Part shown: positions 43,471 through 52,613 of the stretch, in pieces | Layout: every line of letters starts with the position of its first letter | Position numbering within the stretch: the first letter of the stretch is position 1 | NCBI GenBank assembly: GCA_017511865.1 | Contig: JAFWIQ010000010.1 | Location: forward strand, 53,367 to 117,366 | Reading direction: 5' to 3' | DNA: 64,000 bases | From: Candidatus Saccharimonadota bacterium | Lineage (GTDB): Bacteria; Patescibacteriota; Saccharimonadia; Saccharimonadales; Saccharimonadaceae | Made by a program: the position numbers and the translations under genes | The notes under the pieces: generated by a model | The model's database searches: none | Seen by the model: the letters and a program-made list of their open reading frames with translations, nothing else | What the model was told of the DNA's origin: nothing

Positions 43471-44709
43471 TTGACTACAATCGAAAAATTATTGGATGCT
43501 GCACAAAAATATGACACTGTCAGGAGAAAAGTCTTGAAGGTCATCTCTACCATTAATCCGGTAGAGATGGTAACGCCGCTTAATTTCACTGAGGCAAAAA
43601 ATGATTGGATATCAAAGGCCGAATCTGGCTTTTTTGAAAATCCTAATTTTATTTACGACCCGGTACTACTAAACAATATCATCAAAAAAGCTGACGCTAT
43701 TGAGCGGATGAAAGAAAAGATTGCAGAAATAACTCCACTTAATGAATATGAGGGTTTTCTGCGCCGACATTACTCCAGGGCCTTAGGCGATGCTCTAAAG
43801 AGTGTTGATATGGCAAAAGCAATACTTGCTCAGAATGATGGGGTCCTGAGAAAACAAGCGATTTCAAAGTATGGCAAGCCGGTAGCAATAAAATATGCTG
43901 CCGATATGGTGAAAAGAGAATTTAAATATTCTTATTCTGGAGAAGAACCGGCATTTCCAAAGGAGCAAATACAGATCCTGAACAATATTACACTGGATGC
44001 TAATTTTATTAGAGAAATTTTTCTCTGGAGCATGAAACAGTATGAAATTGAGCCTTGGCCGGTAACAATTTTAAAGGATTGTACCGCTATTGATGTCCGG
44101 GATAAAAACTCCAGCGGAAGGCCAATAATTGCTATCCCGGCCAGCCGCAAGATGAATGGAACAAAACTAGCCGAACTGGTTGGTCATGAGATTGAATGCC
44201 ATTGGCGAAATTCTATAAACGATATGTTTATAGGTTGTTTAAAAACTGATGACGAGGTTGTATATGAAGGCGTAGCAAAGATCAAAGATATGGCATTCCA
44301 GGCAAAAATAACCGGTGCCTTCGCGCTACCTTCGCCATATTATATTTTGGCAGAGGATATGGCCCTGAATGGTCTAAGTTTTGCCAAAGTAGGACGTGTC
44401 ATATTTGATAAAACGAATGATTTGAGGAAGGCATGGATTTTTACCTATCGCACATTTCGTGGCATAGCAGATACGAATAATGTGGCCAGGTATGCTTTTA
44501 CCAAAGATAGGGCGTATCTGGATGGTATGATCTATGTTCAAGAACTCAACAGAGCAGGATTATCAAATTATTTAAATTTTGGTGCGTTAAGTATCGCGGA
44601 TTTGAAGGAGTTGATTGACCTAATAGATAAAGAATCTATTATGAAGTTTGCACTGAAAGACCGGCATATTCAGAATAATGTTCCGGTGGAGATTATTAGT
44701 AGATTGTAG
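43471..44709 (+). CDS. DUF1704/MATCAP-like metallopeptidase
   Basis: 412 residues from a TTG at 43471 backed by AGGAGGTG 7 bp upstream; an ATG four bases earlier is out of frame. The HExxxH motif (LVGHEIECHW) is followed by YEGVAK, matching the QEGLA-type motif of the DUF1704 family, whose eukaryotic relatives (MATCAP) are tyrosine carboxypeptidases with the same HExxxH. No signal peptide, so it acts in the cytoplasm. Bacterial substrate unknown. A TATAAT lies at 43424-43429. Confidence 0.75.
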   Translation: MTTIEKLLDAAQKYDTVRRKVLKVISTINPVEMVTPLNFTEAKNDWISKAESGFFENPNFIYDPVLLNNIIKKADAIERMKEKIAEITPLNEYEGFLRRHYSRALGDALKSVDMAKAILAQNDGVLRKQAISKYGKPVAIKYAADMVKREFKYSYSGEEPAFPKEQIQILNNITLDANFIREIFLWSMKQYEIEPWPVTILKDCTAIDVRDKNSSGRPIIAIPASRKMNGTKLAELVGHEIECHWRNSINDMFIGCLKTDDEVVYEGVAKIKDMAFQAKITGAFALPSPYYILAEDMALNGLSFAKVGRVIFDKTNDLRKAWIFTYRTFRGIADTNNVARYAFTKDRAYLDGMIYVQELNRAGLSNYLNFGALSIADLKELIDLIDKESIMKFALKDRHIQNNVPVEIISRL

Positions 44710-44711
44710 AC

Positions 44712-44746
44712 AAAAAACGCTCGGTCATATGGCTGGGCGTTTTTTC
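44712..44746. terminator. Terminator
   Basis: AAAAAACGC and GCGTTTTTT flank an imperfect stem; T5 follows on the plus strand. Confidence 0.7.
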
Positions 44747-44810
44747 GTATGGGGAATAAGGGTGGCTGCCTCTTATTTTGTTTTTTTAGACATAGTGATA
44801 TAATTGGGGC

Positions 44811-45563
44811 ATGATGGAAAAGAGGGAGAAATCTAATACTAGGAAAAATAAAAATGGTGGATTAAAATCAAAATCCCAAAAGATTAGAGCCAAGGTACTA
44901 AAGTCGTATTACGGCAACCCCTTGAAAGATATGAAATTAATTGCAATTACTGGCACTACTGGCAAGACGACCGTGGCTCACTATGTACATGAAATTCTGA
45001 AAGCAAAGGGCGAACAGGTAGCAGTACTTGCCTCAGACCAGCCGTTTAAGGTAGGGATGTTGCATAAGTTTTTGAGCGACGCATGGAAAGCGGGGGCAAA
45101 TTATGTGATCGTGACAGTGCCGGCAGAAGGGCTCAGGGATAATGTTTTTTATGGACTACCGGTAACAGTGGCGGCAATGACCAACTTTATAACTGCCAGT
45201 CTTAAAGACATGGAGCCAGAAGAATATTTGGAAAATGAAAAAACTTTGTTTGATATGAAGCCAGAAATTGTGGTACTCAACTACGATGATTTGAATTACA
45301 ATACTTTTTCTACTTTCAGAGGAACAGATAAAACCATTAGTTATGGATCAACTAGCTCAGATGTAAAGATTCTTAACTCTAAGCTCTATACCAAGGGTAC
45401 CGAAGCTACGTTGTCAATAAATTCGGAAATTATTACAGTGGCAACGTTTTTACCAGGCGAAACCGCAACGTCTTATATGGCTTGTGCGGCGGCGATTGCT
45501 TATAGCCTTGGTGTCTCGAACGAAAAGATTATAGACGGGATAGCGGAATATAATCCAGAGTAA
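44811..45563 (+). CDS. Mur-ligase-like protein, short form
   Basis: 250 residues with a basic N-terminal extension, then the Mur ligase central domain: P-loop ITGTTGKTTVAHYVH, VIVTVPAEGL (in place of the ETSS motif), VAAMTNFITASL and VVLNYDDLNY. The C-terminal ligase domain is missing, so it may not form peptide bonds. TATAAT is 6 bp before the first ATG. It converges on the full-length-like murE 3 bp away. Could be a paralog fragment or regulator. Confidence 0.75.
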   Translation: MMEKREKSNTRKNKNGGLKSKSQKIRAKVLKSYYGNPLKDMKLIAITGTTGKTTVAHYVHEILKAKGEQVAVLASDQPFKVGMLHKFLSDAWKAGANYVIVTVPAEGLRDNVFYGLPVTVAAMTNFITASLKDMEPEEYLENEKTLFDMKPEIVVLNYDDLNYNTFSTFRGTDKTISYGSTSSDVKILNSKLYTKGTEATLSINSEIITVATFLPGETATSYMACAAAIAYSLGVSNEKIIDGIAEYNPE

Positions 45564-45566
45564 TAT

Positions 45567-46814
45567 TCATCTGGTGATATTTTTAAGAAGTTTTTTGGTG
45601 ACTTTGATATCTTCAAATTCATGGGGGCCGTCGGCGCGAAGGATGGTTTTTTCGTGACCTTTGCCTAGGATTAAAACTACGTCATTAGCATGAGCAAGAT
45701 TTAAAGCCATCTCAATAGCCTTTTCACGGTCTAGCTCTTTAAAAAGATTTTTGTCTAAAATTTTGCCAGCAGATTTTGCTCCCTCAATGAAGCTGGCAGC
45801 GATTTTTTCGGGATCTTCATTACGAGAATCATCTTCGGTGATGATGACAATATCAGAATTTTGAGCAAGAATCTTGCCCCTTATGGACCTGGTAGATGGA
45901 TCGCGACGACCAGCTCCGCCGTGCACGGAAATAACTTTGCCTTTGTGGTTTCTGATGGCGTCAAAAACTTTCTCTAGAGCATCTGGGGCATGGGCGTAAT
46001 CAACAATAACGGTAAAATTTTGACCCTCGTCAATAATATTCATGCGACCTTCGATGGAATTTAGAGAGGAGATGCCCTGCTCAATCTGTTTGTTGGTGAG
46101 GCCAAGTTTTTTACCGACCAAAACAGCAGCAAGGGAATTGTAGACATTAAATTCGCCAGGAATTTTCGTCTGAATATTTATATCACCATACGAATATTCA
46201 ACCCCCGAAACCGTTAGTTTTATCTTTGTTGCCCGATTTTCTCCGTGTTTTATACCATATGTGATATATTTTTTTGCAAGTTTTTGGTACTGTTTGCTGG
46301 CGGGGTCGTCGGCATTTAGAATACTAAATTGGGCTTTTTTGAATAATTTTCCTTTGGCGGCACGATACTTGGCGAGGGTTTTGTGATAGTCTAGATGTTC
46401 GTGAGTGAGATTAGTAAAAACGGCTATTTCTACAGGGATGCCTAGAGTACGGAATTCTGCAAGGGCATGAGAGGTAATTTCTAAGACAAGAAATTCGGCA
46501 CCAGATTTTTGAATTTCTGAGATGCGTTGATTAAGGGTGAAGGCATCAACGGTGGTCATATGGCCAAGCTCTGGCTTGAGAGTTTTTGTTCCGTAAGCAA
46601 CGGTGGTCATGAGGCCAGTTTTGTGGCCGGCCTGGTTTAGCATGTGCCAAATCATAAAGCAAGTAGTGGTTTTGCCATTAGTACCGGTGACACCGATGAC
46701 GCGGAGTTTTTTGCCTGGAGAATGATATTTGACGTTGGCGAGAACAGATTGAGCAAAATGGTACGGCAAAACCGCTGAATTATAAAATGGTAATTTTTCT
46801 AAGAGCTTTTTCAT
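45567..46814 (-). CDS. murE: UDP-N-acetylmuramyl-tripeptide synthetase, MurE type
   Basis: Adds the third amino acid to UDP-MurNAc-dipeptide. 415 residues; P-loop GVTGTNGKTTTCFM, LEITSHAL, FTNLTHEHLDYH, NSLAAVL, VDYAHAPDAL and the C-terminal EDDSRNEDP, GKGHEKT. The N-terminal domain of normal MurE (about 90 residues) is largely lost. The residue pattern DSRNEDP replaces DNPR.E of DAP enzymes, so the amino acid added is uncertain. Leaderless-type promoter 6 bp upstream. Confidence 0.88.
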   Translation of the reverse strand: MKKLLEKLPFYNSAVLPYHFAQSVLANVKYHSPGKKLRVIGVTGTNGKTTTCFMIWHMLNQAGHKTGLMTTVAYGTKTLKPELGHMTTVDAFTLNQRISEIQKSGAEFLVLEITSHALAEFRTLGIPVEIAVFTNLTHEHLDYHKTLAKYRAAKGKLFKKAQFSILNADDPASKQYQKLAKKYITYGIKHGENRATKIKLTVSGVEYSYGDINIQTKIPGEFNVYNSLAAVLVGKKLGLTNKQIEQGISSLNSIEGRMNIIDEGQNFTVIVDYAHAPDALEKVFDAIRNHKGKVISVHGGAGRRDPSTRSIRGKILAQNSDIVIITEDDSRNEDPEKIAASFIEGAKSAGKILDKNLFKELDREKAIEMALNLAHANDVVLILGKGHEKTILRADGPHEFEDIKVTKKLLKNITR

Positions 46815-46829
46815 GACTTTATTATATCA

Positions 46830-48062
46830 CTAGCGATAGTGCTTGAGGGAATCAATTGGGTTTTTGGATGCTGCTTTGATAGCCGGGTAAACACCGAAGA
46901 TGATGCCAACCACAAGTGTAGTGAGGAAGGTAAGGAGAACAATACACCAGCTAATGTACGGAGTAAATGGCGTAATAATGGAGATAAGGAAGGCTAAAAT
47001 ATACCCTAGGATGAGGCCAAAAATCCCACCGAGAACAGAAAGAATCAAAGCCTCAAAGAGGAATTGAATAAGAATGTTGCGACTGGAGGCACCGACAGCT
47101 TTTCTGATACCAATTTCGTGGGTGCGCTCGGCAACCGAGACAAGCATAATATTCATTACTCCGATCCCGCCCACCACTAGAGAAATAGCGGCGACCAACG
47201 TAAGCATACCGGATATAATAGTAAACAGGGAACTAGCTGGGTGCGTAATTTCATCGCCGTAGGCGACACTAAAGTTTTGGTCACCTAATTTTTGGTTGGT
47301 AAGAGTGGTTTTGATCTCTGAAGAAACCTTAGCAAGGCTATCCGTGTTGGTGGCCTTGATATTAATTTGTTGAATTTGCGTAGAACCGGTAATTTTATCT
47401 AGATTTTCTATGTCCATAATGAGTGCATTATCAAAATCTACATTGTCAAAATTAATAGATTTATCAATACTATCTAACACGCCTACGACTATGAATTTTT
47501 CGCCCATGATGGTGACGGTTTTACCAACAGTGCTATTGATGGTGTTGAAAATCGCCAGAGAAAGGGTGTGCCCCAAAACAACGGAGTTACCCTTGTTGTC
47601 GTCATTAATAAAGGCGCCGTACTTTAGAGCAAGTGGCTCAATAGCTACAAAGCTAGAGGTAGTGCCCAAGATAGGGACTGAGGAGAAAGTGTTTTTTTCT
47701 GAAGCTACGGTATTAACAGATATTGCAATGGGGGCTACAGCGGAAACATCTTCGATTGACGAAATAGCCGAGATATCAGAAAGAGCCAAATTGCTTTTTT
47801 GGAAAGAGCTAGAGGAGGTGAGTTCCTCGACAATACTGGTGACGGAGTCTTTGGTGGAGCTGGGGCGAACGACGATAAGGTCGGAGCCGATTTCGTCAAC
47901 TTCGCTTTTGACAAGATTAGAAATGCTACCCATGAGAGATAAAATTAGGATGATACTGGCTACTCCGATGGCAATACCGAGACAGGTAAGAAAAGAGCGT
48001 GTGCGGTTTTCTTTGATTGCGGTTTTTGCAAGTTTGAAATGGGTTTTTATAAGTGTAGCCAT
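46830..48062 (-). CDS. MacB/FtsX-type ABC transporter permease
   Basis: 410 residues: cytoplasmic N-terminus, a transmembrane helix (about 20-45), a large extracytoplasmic MacB periplasmic-core-like domain (about 46-265), three more helices (about 280-400). VSVAERTHEIGIRKAVGAS is the cytoplasmic coupling motif of the family. Together with the ATPase encoded upstream it forms an exporter or envelope-force transporter. Confidence 0.92.
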   Translation of the reverse strand: MATLIKTHFKLAKTAIKENRTRSFLTCLGIAIGVASIILILSLMGSISNLVKSEVDEIGSDLIVVRPSSTKDSVTSIVEELTSSSSFQKSNLALSDISAISSIEDVSAVAPIAISVNTVASEKNTFSSVPILGTTSSFVAIEPLALKYGAFINDDNKGNSVVLGHTLSLAIFNTINSTVGKTVTIMGEKFIVVGVLDSIDKSINFDNVDFDNALIMDIENLDKITGSTQIQQINIKATNTDSLAKVSSEIKTTLTNQKLGDQNFSVAYGDEITHPASSLFTIISGMLTLVAAISLVVGGIGVMNIMLVSVAERTHEIGIRKAVGASSRNILIQFLFEALILSVLGGIFGLILGYILAFLISIITPFTPYISWCIVLLTFLTTLVVGIIFGVYPAIKAASKNPIDSLKHYR

Positions 48063-48877
48063 TAGTGTTTCCTCCGATTCTTTTTGTGTTTTTTAGGTTT
48101 TTGCTCCTTAACAGTAGATGATTCGGTAGGAGTGGAAGATTTCTTCTTGATTTTGACACTAATTGGTTGGGGAAGATTGGCGTCGGCAACGGTTTTGACG
48201 TCGGTATCGATTTGCCCGTCAAGCATATTGATAACACGGGTAGCATAAACCGTAAGAGCGGGATTATGAGTAACCATAATAATTGTGTTGCCTTCTTCAT
48301 GGATGGCTTTTAGCTCCTCCATAACAATATGTGAGGAACGAGAATCTAGATTGCCAGTAGGTTCATCTGCTAAGATAATTTCTGGATCATTGACGATGGC
48401 GCGAGCAATAGCGACGCGTTGCTGCTGGCCGCCAGAAAGCTGATAAGGAAAATAATATTCGCGTTCTTGCAGATGGAATCTTTTGAGCGCAGAAGAGGCG
48501 TTTTTGAGGCGAGCGGTTTTGGAATGTCCGGAATAAATGAGTGGCAGAGCAACATTTTCTAGGATGGGCAAATCTTCAATAAGGTTGAAATTCTGAAAGA
48601 CAAAGCCGATTTTTTTAGCACGAAGCCTGGATTGGCGACGAGCAGAAATACTGGCGACATTTTCACCGTTTAAAATATACTCTCCTCTAGTGGCTCGATC
48701 TAGTAAACCGATGATATTAAGCAAAGTGGTTTTACCACAACCCGATGGACCCATAATCATGATAAATTCACCGCGCTTAATGGTTAAGTCGAAATCTTTT
48801 ATAGCAAAAGACTCCGTATCTCCGTAACCGTAACGTTTGGTTAGACCTCTTAACTCTATTAGTATATTTTCGCTCAC
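48062..48877 (-). CDS. MacB/LolD-type ABC transporter ATPase
   Basis: 271 residues from a GTG at 48877 with GGAG 8 bp upstream. Walker [11 protein letters not shown]-loop [22 protein letters not shown], Walker [13 protein letters not shown] and His switch VTHNPAL are present. A C-terminal Lys/Ser-rich tail of about 35 residues is added. Coupled by overlapping stop and start with the permease. Confidence 0.93.
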   Translation of the reverse strand: MSENILIELRGLTKRYGYGDTESFAIKDFDLTIKRGEFIMIMGPSGCGKTTLLNIIGLLDRATRGEYILNGENVASISARRQSRLRAKKIGFVFQNFNLIEDLPILENVALPLIYSGHSKTARLKNASSALKRFHLQEREYYFPYQLSGGQQQRVAIARAIVNDPEIILADEPTGNLDSRSSHIVMEELKAIHEEGNTIIMVTHNPALTVYATRVINMLDGQIDTDVKTVADANLPQPISVKIKKKSSTPTESSTVKEQKPKKHKKNRRKH

Positions 48878-48902
48878 CGCTTTTTCTCCATGTATATTAT
48901 CG

Positions 48903-48920
48903 TGGCAGAAAGGACAAGAT
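48903..48920 (-). repeat. Second copy of tRNA-Ser(GGA) 3' end
   Basis: TGGCAGAAAGGACAAGAT differs at one base from 48983-49000. The spacer has the perfect 8-bp stem AGAATAGC/GCTATTCT and GGCGA/TCGCC. Confidence 0.75.
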
Positions 48921-48982
48921 GGCGATCTAAGACCTTTCCTTTAAATTGTCGCCAGAATAGCAAGCTATTCTGTCTCCAATTT

Positions 48983-49072
48983 TGGCGGAAAGGACAAGAT
49001 TCGAACTTGCGGAACCCTTGCGAGTTCACACGCTTTCCAAGCGTGCGCCTTAAACCACTCGGCCACCTTTCC
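48983..49072 (-). tRNA. tRNA-Ser (GGA)
   Basis: Class II tRNA: acceptor GGAAAGG/CCTTTCC, anticodon stem CACGC/GCGTG with loop TTGGAAA (anticodon GGA), a variable arm, T arm with GTTCGAAT, discriminator G and encoded CCA (48983-48985). Confidence 0.95.
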
Positions 49073-49102
49073 GTCTTAAGAAGATTTTAGCATATTGAAA
49101 TT

Positions 49103-50335
49103 CTAAAATAAAGACAAAATTACTAAGTTTTCGATGTGTGGGGTGCGAGGGAAGAAATTGAAGGTTTTGATATCTTTGATTTGGTAGTTTTTGAGTAATA
49201 TTTTTATGTCGCGAGCCTGAGTGGCGGGATTGCAGGATAAATAAATGATTGTTTTTGGTTTAATTTCGTTTAGTCGATTAATTAATTTATTGTCGCAACC
49301 GGCACGGGGAGGATCTAAAATAACAGTCTGGTCGGGAGCAATATAATCCAGAGATTGCTCTGATTGGCTAAAAATTGCAACAGGTCGTTTTTTTTGGGGC
49401 GCGTCGCCGATGCCTGTCGTTGCTGACGAATCTTCGTTTTTCTCGCTTCCCGTTGGTCGCAAAAACTCCTCAAGGGTAATATTTCTAGTTAATTCGGTAA
49501 AGGCAAATTTATCAACCTCAACCAAAGTAAGGTCATGGGTGGGGGCGACGGAGAGGCCGATAGTGCCAACACCAGCATAGAGGTCTAGAACTTTATCTGT
49601 GTGAATATGTTTTTGAATTTCCTTGAGAGCGAGTTCATAGACCGGAAGGTTAATTTGGAAAAAACCATTGGGTGAGTAAGAGTAAGTTTTGCCCAAAATT
49701 TGATCTGTTAAATTATTGAAGGTAGGGTGGGGTTGATGTTTTTCATAGAGACCGCCAGAGACTTCTCCTTCTTGGTTGCACCTTAAAAGTATGGATTGAT
49801 ATTTTCTGGCCTCTTCCCGTGCATTATTAAGATTATTGACGATATTTTGGGCGGCGGCAAAGATTTCTGGACGTTCGATTGAGGACTGCTTGATGGGGGT
49901 TTTACGATGTGAACCACGGGCATGAAAAGCTAATTCGATTTTAGCAAGATCATTATCCCAATATAAAGAGTATTCCATTTTGTTACGATAGAAGTATGGT
50001 TTATGGTCGGTAATGACTTCTGGAGTTTTTATATCGATTTGATGTTCGCGAAAAATTTCAACCACAAGCTCAGATTTGACTTTATTTTCGTAATCCCAAT
50101 CTAGAATTTGCCAAGGTGAAGTAGAGAGAAAGCAAGGGTCTTTTGGTTCAGTACGAAACATTGAAGGTGCTTTTAACTTGGTGGCAATCGCCTCTAGATA
50201 ATGGGATTTTTGTTTTGTAATGTGATATTCTTCTACGATTTCCGCAGGTAAAGCGTTCCAGAAAAAAATTTTGCGCCCATCCATATATGTACCAAGAGAT
50301 TGGCCGCCAGGGATAATCTTTTCTATCTTAATCAT
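49103..50335 (-). CDS. 23S rRNA (uracil-5)-methyltransferase, RlmD/RumA type
   Basis: 410 residues. SAM motif VLDLYAGVGTIGLS, catalytic Cys in YLSCNPATQARD, VILDPPRAGCD. Unlike E. coli RumA it has no N-terminal 4Fe-4S cysteine set. A low-complexity insert (about 303-330, RPTGSEKNEDSS and following) sits just before the DPPR motif. TATAAT is 6 bp before the ATG. U1939 or a related uridine is the probable target; a tRNA target cannot be excluded. Confidence 0.85.
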   Translation of the reverse strand: MIKIEKIIPGGQSLGTYMDGRKIFFWNALPAEIVEEYHITKQKSHYLEAIATKLKAPSMFRTEPKDPCFLSTSPWQILDWDYENKVKSELVVEIFREHQIDIKTPEVITDHKPYFYRNKMEYSLYWDNDLAKIELAFHARGSHRKTPIKQSSIERPEIFAAAQNIVNNLNNAREEARKYQSILLRCNQEGEVSGGLYEKHQPHPTFNNLTDQILGKTYSYSPNGFFQINLPVYELALKEIQKHIHTDKVLDLYAGVGTIGLSVAPTHDLTLVEVDKFAFTELTRNITLEEFLRPTGSEKNEDSSATTGIGDAPQKKRPVAIFSQSEQSLDYIAPDQTVILDPPRAGCDNKLINRLNEIKPKTIIYLSCNPATQARDIKILLKNYQIKDIKTFNFFPRTPHIENLVILSLF

Positions 50336-50387
50336 TTTGTAATTATAGCATGATTTTTAGGGGAAATATGGTATAATTATAGAGATT

Positions 50388-52613
50388 ATGTCGGCTACAG
50401 AAATTTTGAGATTAAGCGAGAAATCTGCTCTAAAAGGCGGTCAAATTGTTTCGCGCGTCAAAGGCAAAGCATCAAACTCCAAAAATAAGAGTAAACTTAA
50501 ATCTTTTGGTGCGGTAGGTTTTATCACTTTTATGTTAGTGGGATTTTTGATAATTTTTGGTTCTGGAAACATTATACCCTCCGCGATATCAGAAAGATTA
50601 GTGGAAGAAACCGACGTACAATATGCAGATGCGATTGAGAGTAAAAAAATAGTATTTCAACAAGCTTTATATTCTGGTGAAATCCCAGAAGACACAGCAC
50701 AAAACCTCAAGAATGAGGGAGTATTGGTTGGCTATATGGATGGCGATAATTTTGTAGAGAGCAATAAAGCTAATGGGGAATTGGTTTTAAAAATAGACAA
50801 CAAAATTATTACTGCGGACAATTTTATCAAGGAAGTTAATAGTAATATAAAATTGTATAACGCTTTTAATAGTGCCACCTATTCACGTGCGGCATATTAT
50901 TATGATGACGCCGCTAAGGAGGTGTTTAGAAAAATTGGCACCGGTCGTAATAATTACGATGAAAGTTCTGATTTTGACAAAGTGATGAATGATATGGTTG
51001 GGGAAGGTAGCAATGTTAATATAAATAGTGTCTCATTGGTGGCAAAAACTCGCAAGAATGAGCAGACCGGTAGGGAGGAAGTTTATTATGAATACGAAGA
51101 AAATGGAGCTAGCGCCAACTCTGCTACTGATGTAGATTTATTCCTGGAAACAGCTAGAGAGAAGAATCCTGCCGCTTCAGCAAATGAGTCAGCGCTAAAT
51201 ACGGCGGATGCCCTAAAAGTAGCGGATACAATGTCGAAGGAACAGCGTTCAAGTTTGTTTTTCCTAACCTTTATGGAAAACATCAGCAAGATGAAGGCGG
51301 GGGAAGGAAATCAGTCAAAAATCAACGAGGCGATGAATTATTTATATAATAATACAGAAACACAGATAGTAGACATAGATACAGGCGAAATTGTAACGAC
51401 TCCCGGAACAGCGCTTGAGTCACCAAGTCTTTATGCGGTTTTAGCTGGGGAAAAGGTTGACTCGAAAAAAGTAGAAAATTATTCTTCGGATAGAATATTA
51501 AAAACCATAGAAAACCGAGTTGGCGGCGATGGAACCGCATCAATTAATGGAACGGTAGCCTCTTCTTACAAAAAAATAAGTGGCTCAGTGGGGAGATTTA
51601 TAAATAATGGTACCGAAACTGCTTCTTCAGAAGTTATAGATTTGGTAAAGCCAACAGTATCTAGCTCTTTGGTGGATAATTCCTATGATACTATAAAGGG
51701 AGTAAATGCTGGGGAATTCTTAGTGGAAGGGGCGGTTAATGTAGGCAAGGAACTAGCAAAGGCAAGTGGAGCAACGGCTGGCGATGTAGACGCAGCAGTT
51801 AAGTATGCGAGACTAAATTCGGAGGTTTTGGCAATGGATGCAAGGCTTGACCGAATAAATAGAAGTCCACTGGATATAACTTCAAAAAATACATTTTTGG
51901 GTTCGATTGTTTATAAAATTGCAATCGTAACAGCAAAAATATCTGGACCACCACTAAGCAATGTGACGATGTTTGGTAATCTTGTATCCACTTCAATAAG
52001 TTCATTACTACCATCATCCTTTGCAGATGAAACAAGTGGTTATCTGGGTTCTTTTGGGGATTGTGAAACCTATGCAACGATTGGAGCAGTTGGTTCGGCT
52101 CAGTGCGCAGAAATTGCCACTTTTGATACCTCAACCCTAGACGATCCATTTAATAATAGCGGATTTATTGCATTTGTGGAGGCCAATACCACTCTGGATA
52201 GTTCTGGTGTACGCACAATAAATCCAGGTTCAGTTTTGGCGAAGTTTATTCTATACAATAACGAAAGGGTTACTCCGTTAGGGGTAGTTGATGGCGGAAT
52301 ACTTGATTCTTTAAATAACGAATCATCCTCTATTCCTTTTGTCACAAATATATTGAGTATGATAAAAACTTATTTGGGCACTTCTGAAGCAGACAAAAGA
52401 ATAGCAACTGGGGCCGCCTTCGTGAATTCCGTTAATAATCCAGACTGGCAGACCTATAAATATGCGCAAAGATACGTATCGCTCGCTAGGGCAACCACAA
52501 CGCTCAAACAATATTCAAGCGACACAACCGCATATAATAATATACGGTTTTTTGAGGGGAATGAAAATCCAGTGGTAGCATTTTTAAAAGAGTATTACGC
52601 GCTTAATAATTAG
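50388..52613 (+). CDS. Large membrane-anchored orphan protein
   Basis: 741 residues. A basic N-terminus with Ser/Lys repeats, one strong transmembrane helix (GAVGFITFMLVGFLIIFGSG, about 42-61), then a long helical extracytoplasmic domain rich in Asn, Ser, Thr and Ala, with two Cys near residue 550. No motif recognised. It is big for this genome and independent of neighbours; resembles no secretion component I can name. The promoter TATAAT is 10 bp before the ATG. Confidence 0.65.
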   Translation: MSATEILRLSEKSALKGGQIVSRVKGKASNSKNKSKLKSFGAVGFITFMLVGFLIIFGSGNIIPSAISERLVEETDVQYADAIESKKIVFQQALYSGEIPEDTAQNLKNEGVLVGYMDGDNFVESNKANGELVLKIDNKIITADNFIKEVNSNIKLYNAFNSATYSRAAYYYDDAAKEVFRKIGTGRNNYDESSDFDKVMNDMVGEGSNVNINSVSLVAKTRKNEQTGREEVYYEYEENGASANSATDVDLFLETAREKNPAASANESALNTADALKVADTMSKEQRSSLFFLTFMENISKMKAGEGNQSKINEAMNYLYNNTETQIVDIDTGEIVTTPGTALESPSLYAVLAGEKVDSKKVENYSSDRILKTIENRVGGDGTASINGTVASSYKKISGSVGRFINNGTETASSEVIDLVKPTVSSSLVDNSYDTIKGVNAGEFLVEGAVNVGKELAKASGATAGDVDAAVKYARLNSEVLAMDARLDRINRSPLDITSKNTFLGSIVYKIAIVTAKISGPPLSNVTMFGNLVSTSISSLLPSSFADETSGYLGSFGDCETYATIGAVGSAQCAEIATFDTSTLDDPFNNSGFIAFVEANTTLDSSGVRTINPGSVLAKFILYNNERVTPLGVVDGGILDSLNNESSSIPFVTNILSMIKTYLGTSEADKRIATGAAFVNSVNNPDWQTYKYAQRYVSLARATTTLKQYSSDTTAYNNIRFFEGNENPVVAFLKEYYALNN

